A program made the position numbers and the translations under genes. A stretch of 51,746 nucleotides of DNA from Novosphingobium endophyticum. GTDB lineage: Bacteria; Pseudomonadota; Alphaproteobacteria; Sphingomonadales; Sphingomonadaceae. A model generated the notes under the pieces. That model was not told where the DNA came from and did no database searches. It saw nothing but the letters and a program-made list of their open reading frames with translations. Of the stretch, positions 1-7,979 are shown piece after piece (the stretch's first letter is position 1; each line of letters starts with the position of its first letter). The DNA lies in contig NZ_BMHK01000024.1 in assembly GCF_014640675.1 (NCBI RefSeq), positions 1-51,746 on the forward strand, read 5' to 3'.

Positions 1-270
1 CTCGGCTGCCGCTTCGCCGTTCCCAAAGCACGACACATTCCCTGGTTGCCAGACCTCGTCATCGCAGCTCAGGCATAAATGCCCCGGGATCTGCCCCGGT
101 TACGTTTGTGACGGGTTAACCTGTTCGAATCGCAAAAAGTTCTGTAGAATGGCGCGGCCACCTTGGATGAAGATTCTGGTGTGCGCGGGGCACGGCGGGG
201 ATTGCTCGCCGCCTGCGCCCGTTGCATCGGCAGGGACCCTGTTCAGGGGGCATCCAAAGGAGAGTGCCTT
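1..270. other. Left-edge region without a recognised gene
   Basis: No coding region or RNA gene can be supported here. The stretch ends in a good ribosome binding site (AAAGGAGAG at about 256-264) for the small membrane protein that starts at 271. A TAGAAT hexamer at about 145-150 could be a -10 box, but no convincing -35 box sits at the right distance. A TTCGAAT near 124 resembles a tRNA T-loop, but its flanks do not pair. Confidence 0.4.
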
Positions 271-483
271 ATGGCTGATCCCTCACCTGTTGATCGTAGC
301 AAGTGGCTGTGGATCTTCCTGATCCTGATAATATTCACGGTCCTCGTGATCTGGTTCTGGTCGATGATGGGCGAGAGCTACCAGCTGGCCGGCGAAGAAG
401 AGACGGGGCCGGATGTGGAAGTCATCGTGCCCACGGCTCCAGAGCCGGAAGTGCCGCCGACGGACATTCCGGCGGCGGACTGA
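271..483 (+). CDS. Small single-pass membrane protein, 70 aa
   Basis: This 70-residue protein has a short polar N-terminus, one hydrophobic segment (about residues 12-30, rich in I, L, F and W) and an acidic, proline-rich tail. The tail carries runs of E, D and P and is probably periplasmic. I chose the ATG at 271 because AAAGGAGAG lies just upstream; an in-frame extension to 163 has no binding site and would put a basic low-complexity stretch before the membrane segment. It ends 9 bp before the convergent aldehyde dehydrogenase gene. I do not recognise a family. Small bitopic proteins of this shape often act as accessory subunits or membrane tethers, but nothing here shows which. Confidence 0.6.
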   Translation: MADPSPVDRSKWLWIFLILIIFTVLVIWFWSMMGESYQLAGEEETGPDVEVIVPTAPEPEVPPTDIPAAD

Positions 484-492
484 CGCGATCGT

Positions 493-1983
493 CTATCTGA
501 GCCCCACGCCGATCATGGCGCGCGGCTGTTCCATCTCGCCCGAGGCGACCGGGTAGGCGCAGTAGTCGGCGGCGTAGTAACCTGTCGGGCGGTGATTGCC
601 CGAAAGGCCGATGCCGCCCATCGGCGCGGAGTGGCTCGGACCGGTCGTCGGGCGGTTCCAGTTGACGATGCCGGCGCGCACGTTGGCCCAGAAGCGGTTG
701 TATTCCTGCGGGGTGCCGCCGATCAGCGACGCGGCGAGGCCGAAGCGGGTATTGTTGGCCTCCGCGATCGCCTCGTCGAGATCGTCCACGCGCACCACCT
801 GCAGGATCGGGCCGAACAGCTCCACGTCGGGGCGGTCCTTCATGGCCGTCATGTCGATGATCGCGGGGCTGAGGAAAGGCAGCGCCTCCTGCGTGCGTAC
901 CAGGTGCTTGATCGCCCTGCCGCCATGGCTGAGCAGGTAGAGGAAGCTTTCGGTCAGCCCGTCGGCGGCGGCATTGTCGATCACCGGGCCCATGAAGGGT
1001 GCGGGCTCGTCGAACGGAGCGCCGACGATCACCCGGTCGGCCAGCGCTTTCACTTCGGCCATGACCGCGTCGTATATCGCATTCTTCACGATCAGCCGCC
1101 GCGTCGCGGTGCAGCGCTGGCCGGCCGTGGCGAAGGCGGACTGGACGATGATCGCGGCCGCGTCGGTCAGCTTGGGCGTGTCCCAGACCACCATCGGGTT
1201 GTTGCCGCCCATCTCCAGCGCGACGATCTTGTCCGGGCGCGTCGCCAGCCTGCGGTTGATGGAAATGCCGGCGTGCGCCGATCCGGTGAACAGCACCCCG
1301 TCCACCCCGTCATGCGCGACGAAGGCCTGGCCTTCCTCGGGGCCGCCGGGAGCGAACTGCATGACCGCCGAGGAAATGCCGGCGCGATTGAAGCAGCGGG
1401 CCAGGATCTCGCCCGAGGCCGGGGCCTTCTCGCTCGGCTTGAAGATCACCGCGTTGCCGGCGATAAGCGCGGGCACGATGTGGGCACCCGGCAGGTGCGC
1501 CGGGTAGTTGAAGGGGCCGAGCACGACGAGCACGCCATGCGGCTTGTGTCGTACCGCCATGGTCCCCTGCAGGGCGCTGTCGAGCTTGCGCTGCGACGTG
1601 CGCTCGGCATAGGCGCGGATCGAGCTCTCGACCTTGTTGATGACGCCTTCGACTTCGGCGTTGGCTTCCCACAGCGGCTTGCCGACCTCGCGGGCGATGG
1701 TGCGGGCGAGCGTGTCGGCTTCCTTGCGCACTTCGTTGGCGAAGCGGCGCACCAGTTCCATGCGGGTGGAGAGCGGCTGCGCGGCCCAGCCGGGCCAGGC
1801 GCGCCGCGCGCGATCGACCACGTCGCCGACGTCGCAAGGCTTGCCGCGCCAGATCTCGGCTCCCGTCGCCGGCTCGCGCGAGACGATGTCGGCCTTGTCG
1901 GTACCGGAATCGGGCGCCTGTTCGCTGGAGATTCTCGCCTGTTCTGTCGCTGCGGCGCTCATTACGGCTGGTGGTCCGTCCAT
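493..1983 (-). CDS. astD: Aldehyde dehydrogenase, succinylglutamate-semialdehyde dehydrogenase (AstD)-like
   Basis: This is a 496-residue NAD(P)-dependent aldehyde dehydrogenase. The central region holds the cofactor-binding stretch (AGNAVIFKPSEKAP), the general-base glutamate in LEMGGNNP and the catalytic cysteine in AGQRCTATRR. The GGNNP and AGQRCT versions of these motifs are typical of AstD, which oxidises N-succinylglutamate semialdehyde in the arginine succinyltransferase pathway. None of astA, astB, astC or astE is in the window, so the substrate is inferred from similarity alone. The N-terminus is about 20-30 residues longer than E. coli AstD; an alternative ATG lies at 1962. Neither start has a strong ribosome binding site. 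A general aldehyde dehydrogenase role remains possible. Confidence 0.75.
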   Translation of the reverse strand: MDGPPAVMSAAATEQARISSEQAPDSGTDKADIVSREPATGAEIWRGKPCDVGDVVDRARRAWPGWAAQPLSTRMELVRRFANEVRKEADTLARTIAREVGKPLWEANAEVEGVINKVESSIRAYAERTSQRKLDSALQGTMAVRHKPHGVLVVLGPFNYPAHLPGAHIVPALIAGNAVIFKPSEKAPASGEILARCFNRAGISSAVMQFAPGGPEEGQAFVAHDGVDGVLFTGSAHAGISINRRLATRPDKIVALEMGGNNPMVVWDTPKLTDAAAIIVQSAFATAGQRCTATRRLIVKNAIYDAVMAEVKALADRVIVGAPFDEPAPFMGPVIDNAAADGLTESFLYLLSHGGRAIKHLVRTQEALPFLSPAIIDMTAMKDRPDVELFGPILQVVRVDDLDEAIAEANNTRFGLAASLIGGTPQEYNRFWANVRAGIVNWNRPTTGPSHSAPMGGIGLSGNHRPTGYYAADYCAYPVASGEMEQPRAMIGVGLR

Positions 1984-2056
1984 TGTGATGGTTCGAGGTT
2001 TGGCCGTCTATGCCACACTTATTCCTACCGGGTTGCTAACGAGGGAATATTAATCA

Positions 2057-3457
2057 TTACGAATGGCGAAATTCGGGCGCTGCGCCCAGATTCCGGCCCA
2101 GCTCGCGGATCTCGCCGATTTTCGCGTGGAGCGCGCTCCAGTCGTCGCGCTGGTCGATGTCGGACCAGATGCGCTCGACCTCGTCGATGAGCACGCCCGG
2201 CGGTGTGTCCATCGACCAGAACGGATCGTCGGTGGCGGCGGCGGGCGCATAGCCATTCAGCGCCTGACCGAAATCACCGTCGGGCGCCGCGCGAGCGCCG
2301 CGATGGTTGAAGAAGAACTCGTCGGGCGATTCTCCGGATTCGGTCATCCGGCGCTCGGCGGCCTGGATCAGCGCGCTGTCGGCCTCCAGCCCGCGCGATT
2401 CGACACCGAGCCGCCAGGCGAAGCGGCGGCACATCGCCTCCTGGTAGAGCGGTCCGAAGCGGTCGAGCGCGGCCACGAGCGGCTCGGTCTCGGTCAGCAT
2501 CCTGAGCGCCACCGCGAACTGTCCGCAGTTCCACAGCACCGCCTCGGGCTGGCGGCCGAAGGCGTAGAGCCCGGCGTGGTCGAAATAGGCGGCAGTGAAG
2601 CGCGGGTCCCACTTCGGCAGCCAGCGCCACGGTCCGTAGTCGAAGCTCTCGCCCGAGATGTTCATGTTGTCGGTGTTGAGCACGCCGTGGACGAAGCCGG
2701 CGACCATCCACGAGGCGGCCAGGTCGGCGAGGCGCTCGACCACCTGATGCATCAGGATCACCGCGGGTTCGTCGCGGCCCGGCGCATCGCCCGGCGGCGC
2801 GCCGCCAGGGAAGGTTTCCAGGCAGTAGCCGACAAGCTGCTCCATGTGATCGCGCTCCTGGAACGCGAGCAGGCGCTGGAACGTGCCGATGCGGATGTGC
2901 CCGTGGCTGAGCCGCAGCAGCACGGCCGAGCGCGTGGGTGAGGGCTCGTCGCCGCGCCAGAGCGATTCGCCGGTCTCGACCACCGAGAAGGTCTTGGACG
3001 TATAGACGCCCAGCGCCTCGAGCATTTCGGTAGCGAGGATCTCGCGCACCGCGCCCTTGAGCGTCAGGCGTCCGTCGCCGTCGCGGCTGTACGGCGTCTG
3101 GCCCGAGCCCTTGGTGCCGAGATCGAGCAGGCGGCCCTCGCCATCGCGCATCTGCGCGAAGAGGAACCCGCGTCCGTCACCGATCTCGGGATTGTACACG
3201 CGGAACTGATGGCCATGATAGCGCAGCGCCAGCGGCTCCGGCAGGTTTCGCGCCAGCGGCTCGAAACGGCCGAAGTGCGCGATCCATTCCGCGTCGCTCA
3301 GACCGTCCAGTCCGACGGCGGCGGCCCAGCGGTCGTTGCGGAAGCGCAAGGTGTGTTTGGGGAATTGCGCTGCGGACACCGCGTCGGCGAGCCACGGGGC
3401 GATCGTCTCGATTTTTGTATCGGGACGATAGGCACTTGCTTGCGGTTCGCTTCCCAT
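2057..3457 (-). CDS. selO: Protein adenylyltransferase SelO (YdiU family)
   Basis: SelO is a pseudokinase-fold enzyme that transfers AMP from ATP to Ser, Thr or Tyr of target proteins; E. coli SelO modifies redox-related proteins. This 466-residue protein keeps the family signatures. These are YHGHQFRVYNP near the N-terminus, LDLGTKGSGQTPYSRDGDG with the nucleotide-binding lysine, and HGVLNTDNM followed by DYGP, which carry the catalytic Asp and the metal-binding Asn and Asp. The C-terminus ends APEFRHS and lacks the Cys-Ser-Ser or selenocysteine tail of many homologues. I chose the ATG at 3457 because similarity begins just after it. The gene is divergent from an alpha/beta hydrolase across 66 bp that must hold both promoters. 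Confidence 0.88.
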   Translation of the reverse strand: MGSEPQASAYRPDTKIETIAPWLADAVSAAQFPKHTLRFRNDRWAAAVGLDGLSDAEWIAHFGRFEPLARNLPEPLALRYHGHQFRVYNPEIGDGRGFLFAQMRDGEGRLLDLGTKGSGQTPYSRDGDGRLTLKGAVREILATEMLEALGVYTSKTFSVVETGESLWRGDEPSPTRSAVLLRLSHGHIRIGTFQRLLAFQERDHMEQLVGYCLETFPGGAPPGDAPGRDEPAVILMHQVVERLADLAASWMVAGFVHGVLNTDNMNISGESFDYGPWRWLPKWDPRFTAAYFDHAGLYAFGRQPEAVLWNCGQFAVALRMLTETEPLVAALDRFGPLYQEAMCRRFAWRLGVESRGLEADSALIQAAERRMTESGESPDEFFFNHRGARAAPDGDFGQALNGYAPAAATDDPFWSMDTPPGVLIDEVERIWSDIDQRDDWSALHAKIGEIRELGRNLGAAPEFRHS

Positions 3458-3523
3458 AAGGCGATAGTGGGGTCCGCACGGCGGCCGATCAAGGCCCGAC
3501 GCAAAGGAGGACCCCGCTTCGGC

Positions 3524-4396
3524 ATGTCGGATTACGAGGATCGGTTCTGGACGAGCCGCGACGGGGTGAAGTTGCATTTTCGGGATTATGCGGGGCCGGG
3601 CTCTCCCGAGGGGGACGCGAAGCCGCCGGTGATCTGCCTGCCCGGCCTCACCCGCAACGCGCGCGACTTTGAACTGCTGGCGCCGCGTCTGGCGGCGCGG
3701 TGGCGCGTGCTGTGCCCGGACATGCGCGGGCGCGGGGACAGCGAATATGCAAAGGATGCGGCCACATATAATCCGGTGCAGTATTGCGAGGACGTGCTGG
3801 CGCTGCTCGATCAGGAAAATATTGGCCGCTTCGTCGCCATCGGGACTTCGCTGGGCGGCCTGATGACGATGGGGCTCGCGCTCGCCGCGCCCGAGCGGAT
3901 CGCGGGGGCCGTGCTCAACGATGTCGGACCGCTGTTGGAGCCCGTGGGCCTTTCGCGCATCCTCGACTACGTGGGGCAGGGTCGCAATTTCGCGACTTGG
4001 GTTCACGCCGCCCGCGCGCTGGAGGGGACGCACGGCGCGGCCCATCCGGGGCAACCGCTCGACTTCTGGATCGGCAAGGCCAAGCAGTTGATGGCGCTCG
4101 GCTCGAACGGCCGTATCGTCTTCGACTATGACATGAAGATCGCGGAGCCGCTGCGCGAACAGGATCTGGAGAGCCCGGCGGACCTCTGGCCGGCTTGGGA
4201 AGCGCTCGCCGGCCGGCCGCTGCTGGTGCTGCGCGGCGCGCTGTCGGACCTGCTGAGCGAGGCGACCCTGAAGCGGATGATCGCGCGCGTCCCCGAGGCG
4301 GAGGCCGTGACGCTGGACAATGTCGGCCACACGCCCACGCTCGACGAACCCGAGGCCATCGCCGCGATCGAGCGACTTCTGGCGCGGGTCGCCTGA
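3524..4396 (+). CDS. Alpha/beta-fold hydrolase, 290 aa
   Basis: This cytoplasmic alpha/beta hydrolase has a complete catalytic signature. The nucleophile elbow is GTSLGG (Ser about 109), DMRGRGDS follows the oxyanion strand, a late acidic strand reads LRGALSDLL, and the histidine is in NVGHTPTLDEP near the C-terminus. The fold covers esterases, epoxide hydrolases, haloperoxidases and C-C hydrolases, and the sequence does not separate them. The ATG at 3524 follows AAAGGAGG at 3503-3510. It is the first gene of a likely two-gene unit with the glycosyltransferase 14 bp downstream, and it is divergent from selO. The substrate is unknown. Confidence 0.82.
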   Translation: MSDYEDRFWTSRDGVKLHFRDYAGPGSPEGDAKPPVICLPGLTRNARDFELLAPRLAARWRVLCPDMRGRGDSEYAKDAATYNPVQYCEDVLALLDQENIGRFVAIGTSLGGLMTMGLALAAPERIAGAVLNDVGPLLEPVGLSRILDYVGQGRNFATWVHAARALEGTHGAAHPGQPLDFWIGKAKQLMALGSNGRIVFDYDMKIAEPLREQDLESPADLWPAWEALAGRPLLVLRGALSDLLSEATLKRMIARVPEAEAVTLDNVGHTPTLDEPEAIAAIERLLARVA

Positions 4397-4410
4397 GGTT
4401 CGCCGCAGGC

Positions 4411-5556
4411 ATGAAAGGTTCGGCTCGCTTGCGCATGCTCCATCTTCATTCGAGCTTCTCGGCCGGCGGCAAGGAACTGCGCGCGGCGCGGCTGATGAAT
4501 GCCTTCGGGACGAAGGTGGAGCACACCGTCGTCTCGGCCCAGCCGGGGGCCTATGGCGCCGCCGTGGTGATCGACCCCTCGCTGTCGGTCCGCTATCCCG
4601 AGACCTTTCCGGACCTCCAGGGCACGCCGACGCCCGGACGCCTCTGGCGCATCGCGCGCGCGCTCCGGGGGCACGACCTCATTCTCACCTATAATTGGGG
4701 CGCGATGGACGCGGTGCTCGCGCATGCGCTGTACCGCCGCGTGCTGCGGCTGCCGCCGCTGGTCCATCATGAGGACGGCTTCAACGAGGACGAGGCCGGC
4801 GGACTCAAGGCCTCGCGCAACTGGTTCCGCCGCGTCGCGCTGAGGGGCGCATCCGCGCTGGTCGTTCCCTCGAAACGGCTTGAGGGAATCGCCCTCGAAG
4901 CCTGGCACCAGCCGCGCGGGCGGGTGAAAGTGATTCCGAACGGCATCGATTGTGCCGCCTATGTCGACAAGCCCCGGCCCGATGTCCTGCCGGGCATCGC
5001 CAAGCAGCCGGGCGAGAAATGGCTCGGGACGCTTGCCGGACTGCGGCCGGTCAAGAACCTGCCGCGTCTGGTCCGCGCCTTCGCGGCGCTGCCGGAGGAC
5101 TGGCGCCTCGTGATCCTCGGCGAAGGGCCGGAGCGCGCGGCAATCATGGCGCAGGCGCGCGAGAGCGGCGTGGCTGCGCGGGTCCATCTTCCGGGCTTCG
5201 TCGCCGAACCTTCGCACGCGGTGGGGCTGTTCGATCTCTTCGCGCTGTCTTCCGACAGCGAGCAGTTCCCGATCTCGGTGGTCGAAGCGATGGCGGCGGG
5301 GCTCGCGGTGGCATCGCCCGCGGTCGGCGACGTGGCCGGGATGGTTTCGGCGGAAAACCGGGGACATATCACGGCCCCCGGCGATGAGGCGGCGCTGGCC
5401 GTAGCGCTGCGTGAACTGGCGCTTGATCCCGAGCTACGTCTGCGCATCGGCATCGCGAACCGCGCCCATGCGCAGGCATATTACGATGAAAATACAATGA
5501 TTTCCGCCTATCGTTCGGTATACGGGCAGGCGGTGGGCGGCCTTGCCGCGATCTGA
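4411..5556 (+). CDS. Glycosyltransferase family 4-like protein, 381 aa
   Basis: This GT-B fold glycosyltransferase has an N-terminal acceptor domain (LHLHSSFSAGGKELRAARL, a typical glycine-rich first loop) and a C-terminal nucleotide-sugar domain. The latter includes VIPNGID and the retaining-GT4 acidic pair in SEQFPISVVEAMAAG. It probably transfers a sugar during cell-surface polysaccharide or glycolipid synthesis, at the cytoplasmic face. Donor and acceptor cannot be told from sequence. The ATG at 4411 is 14 bp after the hydrolase stop; an in-frame ATG at 4435 is an alternative start directly before the conserved first strand. No other polysaccharide genes are adjacent. Confidence 0.82.
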   Translation: MKGSARLRMLHLHSSFSAGGKELRAARLMNAFGTKVEHTVVSAQPGAYGAAVVIDPSLSVRYPETFPDLQGTPTPGRLWRIARALRGHDLILTYNWGAMDAVLAHALYRRVLRLPPLVHHEDGFNEDEAGGLKASRNWFRRVALRGASALVVPSKRLEGIALEAWHQPRGRVKVIPNGIDCAAYVDKPRPDVLPGIAKQPGEKWLGTLAGLRPVKNLPRLVRAFAALPEDWRLVILGEGPERAAIMAQARESGVAARVHLPGFVAEPSHAVGLFDLFALSSDSEQFPISVVEAMAAGLAVASPAVGDVAGMVSAENRGHITAPGDEAALAVALRELALDPELRLRIGIANRAHAQAYYDENTMISAYRSVYGQAVGGLAAI

Positions 5557-5678
5557 ACCGCAAGCCCATTCACCGGTGCTTCACCACGGGACGTGCAGCG
5601 ATCATCCCCGTTGAAAAGCCCCGCCTATTCGCTAAACAGCCCGCAACCATTCCGATTTCCGCAGAAAGCGCCCGAAAA

Positions 5679-6482
5679 TTGGCTCTGCCTCCTTCCGAAA
5701 ACACCCCCGGCAACGACAAGACCGCACAGCGACTCGCAGCGCAGCAGGATGTGTTCCTGCGCGAGGTCGACGATGCGGTGCGTCAGGACCGGCTCGAAAG
5801 CTTCTTCACGCGCTATGGCAAGCCGCTGCTGGTGCTGATCGTGTTGGGTATCCTGGCCTTCGGCGGCTACCTCTACTGGGAACATCGGCAGACGCAGCTG
5901 CGGGAGCAGAATGCCGAAAACTTCATCCAGGCGCTCGACAGCGTGAAAGCCGGCAATTTCGATGAGGCCAGGTCGAAGCTGGAAACGCTGGCGGGCGAAA
6001 GTTCGGGCGGCAGCGCCGCGTCCGCGAAGCTGCTGCTGGCGGGCATCGCGCTGGAGCAGGACAAGACCGACGACGCGCTCAGGCTCTATGGCGAAGTGGC
6101 CGGCGACGAAAGCGCGCCGCAGCCGCTGCGCGATCTGGCGACCGTGCGTGAAGTCGCGGCGAACTTCGATGCAATGAAGCCGCAGGCCGTCGTCGATCGA
6201 CTCAAGCCTTATGCCGCGCCGGGCAATCCCTGGTTCGGCGTAGCCGGCGAACTCGTGGGCATGGCCTACCTGAAGATGGACAAGAAGGACCAGGCTGGAC
6301 CTCTCTTCGCGGCGATCGCCAAGGACGAGGATGTCAGCCCGTCCCTGCGCAGCCGCGCCCGCCAGCTCGCCGCCGTGCTGGGCGTGGACGCGGTCGAGGA
6401 CGTGGTCGATGACAAGGGTGAACCTTTCGGCAAGGATGGCCAGACGGCCGTCGCCGTTGCCGACGGGACCGCCGGAGAATGA
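5679..6482 (+). CDS. YfgM-like tetratricopeptide membrane protein
   Basis: This 267-residue protein starts at TTG (5679). It has an N-terminal cytoplasmic segment with LREVDDAVRQDRLESFFTRYG, one membrane helix (about residues 48-65, PLLVLIVLGILAFGGYLYW) and a periplasmic region of TPR-like helical repeats rich in Ala and Leu. This is the layout of the YfgM/ancillary SecYEG translocon subunit family, which links the translocon to periplasmic chaperones. Its stop overlaps the first possible start of bamB, and the yfgM-bamB order is widely conserved in Proteobacteria. The C-terminal tail (VDDKGEPFG onward) is probably disordered. Confidence 0.8.
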   Translation: MALPPSENTPGNDKTAQRLAAQQDVFLREVDDAVRQDRLESFFTRYGKPLLVLIVLGILAFGGYLYWEHRQTQLREQNAENFIQALDSVKAGNFDEARSKLETLAGESSGGSAASAKLLLAGIALEQDKTDDALRLYGEVAGDESAPQPLRDLATVREVAANFDAMKPQAVVDRLKPYAAPGNPWFGVAGELVGMAYLKMDKKDQAGPLFAAIAKDEDVSPSLRSRARQLAAVLGVDAVEDVVDDKGEPFGKDGQTAVAVADGTAGE

Positions 6483-6508
6483 ACAGAATGTTTCGTGAGG
6501 ATCCGCGC

Positions 6509-7870
6509 ATGAAGGCCACCGCCCCGAATACCCGAGGCTCCCATACCCGCAAGGCCGTCCCGCTGCTGGCACTGGCGATGGTGATGGGCCTGTCGGGCTG
6601 CAAGATGTTCGGAGGCAAGGAAGGCCCCAAAACGCCCACTGTCGGTGAGCGTGTGCCGATCCTCTCGCGGATCGAGAGCGGCGCGAAAGTCGATCCCACG
6701 CTCGGCGCGGTCAGCGTGATCCTGCCGCCGCAAGAGGCCGGGGCAGACTGGGCGCAGGCCGGCGGTACCGCCAACAAGGCCTATGGCCACCTTGCGCTTG
6801 CCGCGAACCCATCGCGCGTCTGGACAGTCTCCGTGGCCGGCTCGTCGCAGCGCCAGCGGCTCGCCGCTTCGCCGGTTATCGGCAACGGGCTGCTCTACGT
6901 GATGGACACCGATGGCGTGGTTCATGCTTTCGACGCCGGCAGCGGTGCGCGGGTCTGGAGCAAGAGCTTTGCCGTCTCGGGCGACGGTTCGAAGTCGGTC
7001 TTCGGCGGCGGCGTCAGCTACGATGCGGACAAGGTCTACGTCACCACCGGAACCGGCGAAGTCGCCGCGCTCAATGCCTCGAATGGCGAGCAAATCTGGC
7101 TCAAGAAGCCTGCCGGGCCGCTGCGCGGTTCGCCCACGCTTGCGTTCAACGCCGTCTACGTGATGACGCAGGACAACCAGATCATCGCGCTCAATGCCGC
7201 CGACGGGCAGCTCATCTGGAATGAATCCGGCTCGCTCTCGCAGGCGGGCGTGTTTGGCGTTGCCGCACCGGCCGCCGGGCAGGGCACGGTGATTGCCGGT
7301 TACTCCTCGGGCGAACTCGTCGCCTACCGTTATGAGAACGGACGCGAGCTCTGGTCCGACGCGCTGGCCCGTACCTCGATCTCCACAGAGGTCGGTAGCC
7401 TGACCGACGTCGATGCCGATCCGATCATCGACCGTGGCTACGTCTACGCGCTCGGTCAGGGCGGCCGCATGGCCGCCTATGAACTGGTGACCGGCCAGCG
7501 CATATGGGAGCTCAATCTCGCCGGTATCTCGACCCCAGCGGTGGCGGGCGACTGGATCTTCACGCTCGACGACCATGCCGAGCTCCTCGCGATCCAGCGT
7601 ACCACCGGCAAGGTCCGCTGGCTCACGCAGCTCCAGCGTTACCGCAATCAGGAAAAGCGCAAGGACCCGATCTTCTGGGTTGGCCCGGTGCTCGCCGGCA
7701 ACAAGCTCTGGGTGGCCAACACGCGCGGGCAGGTTTCCACGGTCGACCCCATGAGCGGCGAGGCAACGCCTTTCACCGAGCTGAATGCCGGCGTGTCGCT
7801 GGCGCCCGTCGTCGCCAACCAGACGCTGTACATCCTCGACGATTCGGGCCGGATTACCGCGTTCCGCTAG
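6509..7870 (+). CDS. bamB: Outer membrane protein assembly factor BamB (lipoprotein)
   Basis: BamB is the beta-propeller lipoprotein of the BAM complex, which folds beta-barrel proteins into the outer membrane. From the ATG at 6509 the protein has a lipoprotein signal peptide ending in the lipobox LSGC (Cys 31). Eight-blade PQQ-like repeats follow, with recurring motifs such as GLLYVMDTDGVVHAFDAGSG, VYVTTGTGEVAALNASNG and NQIIALNAADGQLIW. I prefer 6509 to the ATG at 6479 because GTGAGGA is well placed before 6509, while GGAG sits only one base from 6479. Its usual downstream neighbour, the GTPase gene der, is absent here. Confidence 0.9.
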   Translation: MKATAPNTRGSHTRKAVPLLALAMVMGLSGCKMFGGKEGPKTPTVGERVPILSRIESGAKVDPTLGAVSVILPPQEAGADWAQAGGTANKAYGHLALAANPSRVWTVSVAGSSQRQRLAASPVIGNGLLYVMDTDGVVHAFDAGSGARVWSKSFAVSGDGSKSVFGGGVSYDADKVYVTTGTGEVAALNASNGEQIWLKKPAGPLRGSPTLAFNAVYVMTQDNQIIALNAADGQLIWNESGSLSQAGVFGVAAPAAGQGTVIAGYSSGELVAYRYENGRELWSDALARTSISTEVGSLTDVDADPIIDRGYVYALGQGGRMAAYELVTGQRIWELNLAGISTPAVAGDWIFTLDDHAELLAIQRTTGKVRWLTQLQRYRNQEKRKDPIFWVGPVLAGNKLWVANTRGQVSTVDPMSGEATPFTELNAGVSLAPVVANQTLYILDDSGRITAFR

Positions 7871-7885
7871 GGCGGACAGCGACAA

Positions 7886-7925
7886 CGTCATCCCGGCCCT
7901 CGCCGGGAGGGCGATCGTGTCCAGC
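7886..7925. repeat. Dispersed palindromic repeat and possible bamB terminator
   Basis: The sequence holds a perfect 7-bp stem (TCCCGGC 7891-7897 and GCCGGGA 7902-7908) around a CCTC loop, 20 bp after the bamB stop. The reverse strand reads GCCGGGATGACG, which resembles a repeat found between genes in many proteobacteria (the one whose translation gives AFAGMT). It may also end bamB transcription, although no T-run follows. Membership of the repeat family is from memory. Confidence 0.4.
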
Positions 7926-7979
7926 TTCAGCATATCGCCGTTTCCGGCGCCTTAACCATTTATCGCTAGGCGATTGGGC

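Noticed and set aside
110..140. A TTCGAAT word that resembles a tRNA T-loop
   Set aside because: The five bases on either side do not pair, and no acceptor stem or anticodon arm can be drawn.
592..2190. Long open frame on the plus strand opposite the aldehyde dehydrogenase gene
   Set aside because: It is the antisense of a strongly conserved gene in GC-rich DNA; its translation is Arg/Ala/Gly-rich with no family motif.
3458..4330. Upstream extension of the selO frame
   Set aside because: It runs antisense through the alpha/beta hydrolase gene; SelO similarity starts after the ATG at 3457.
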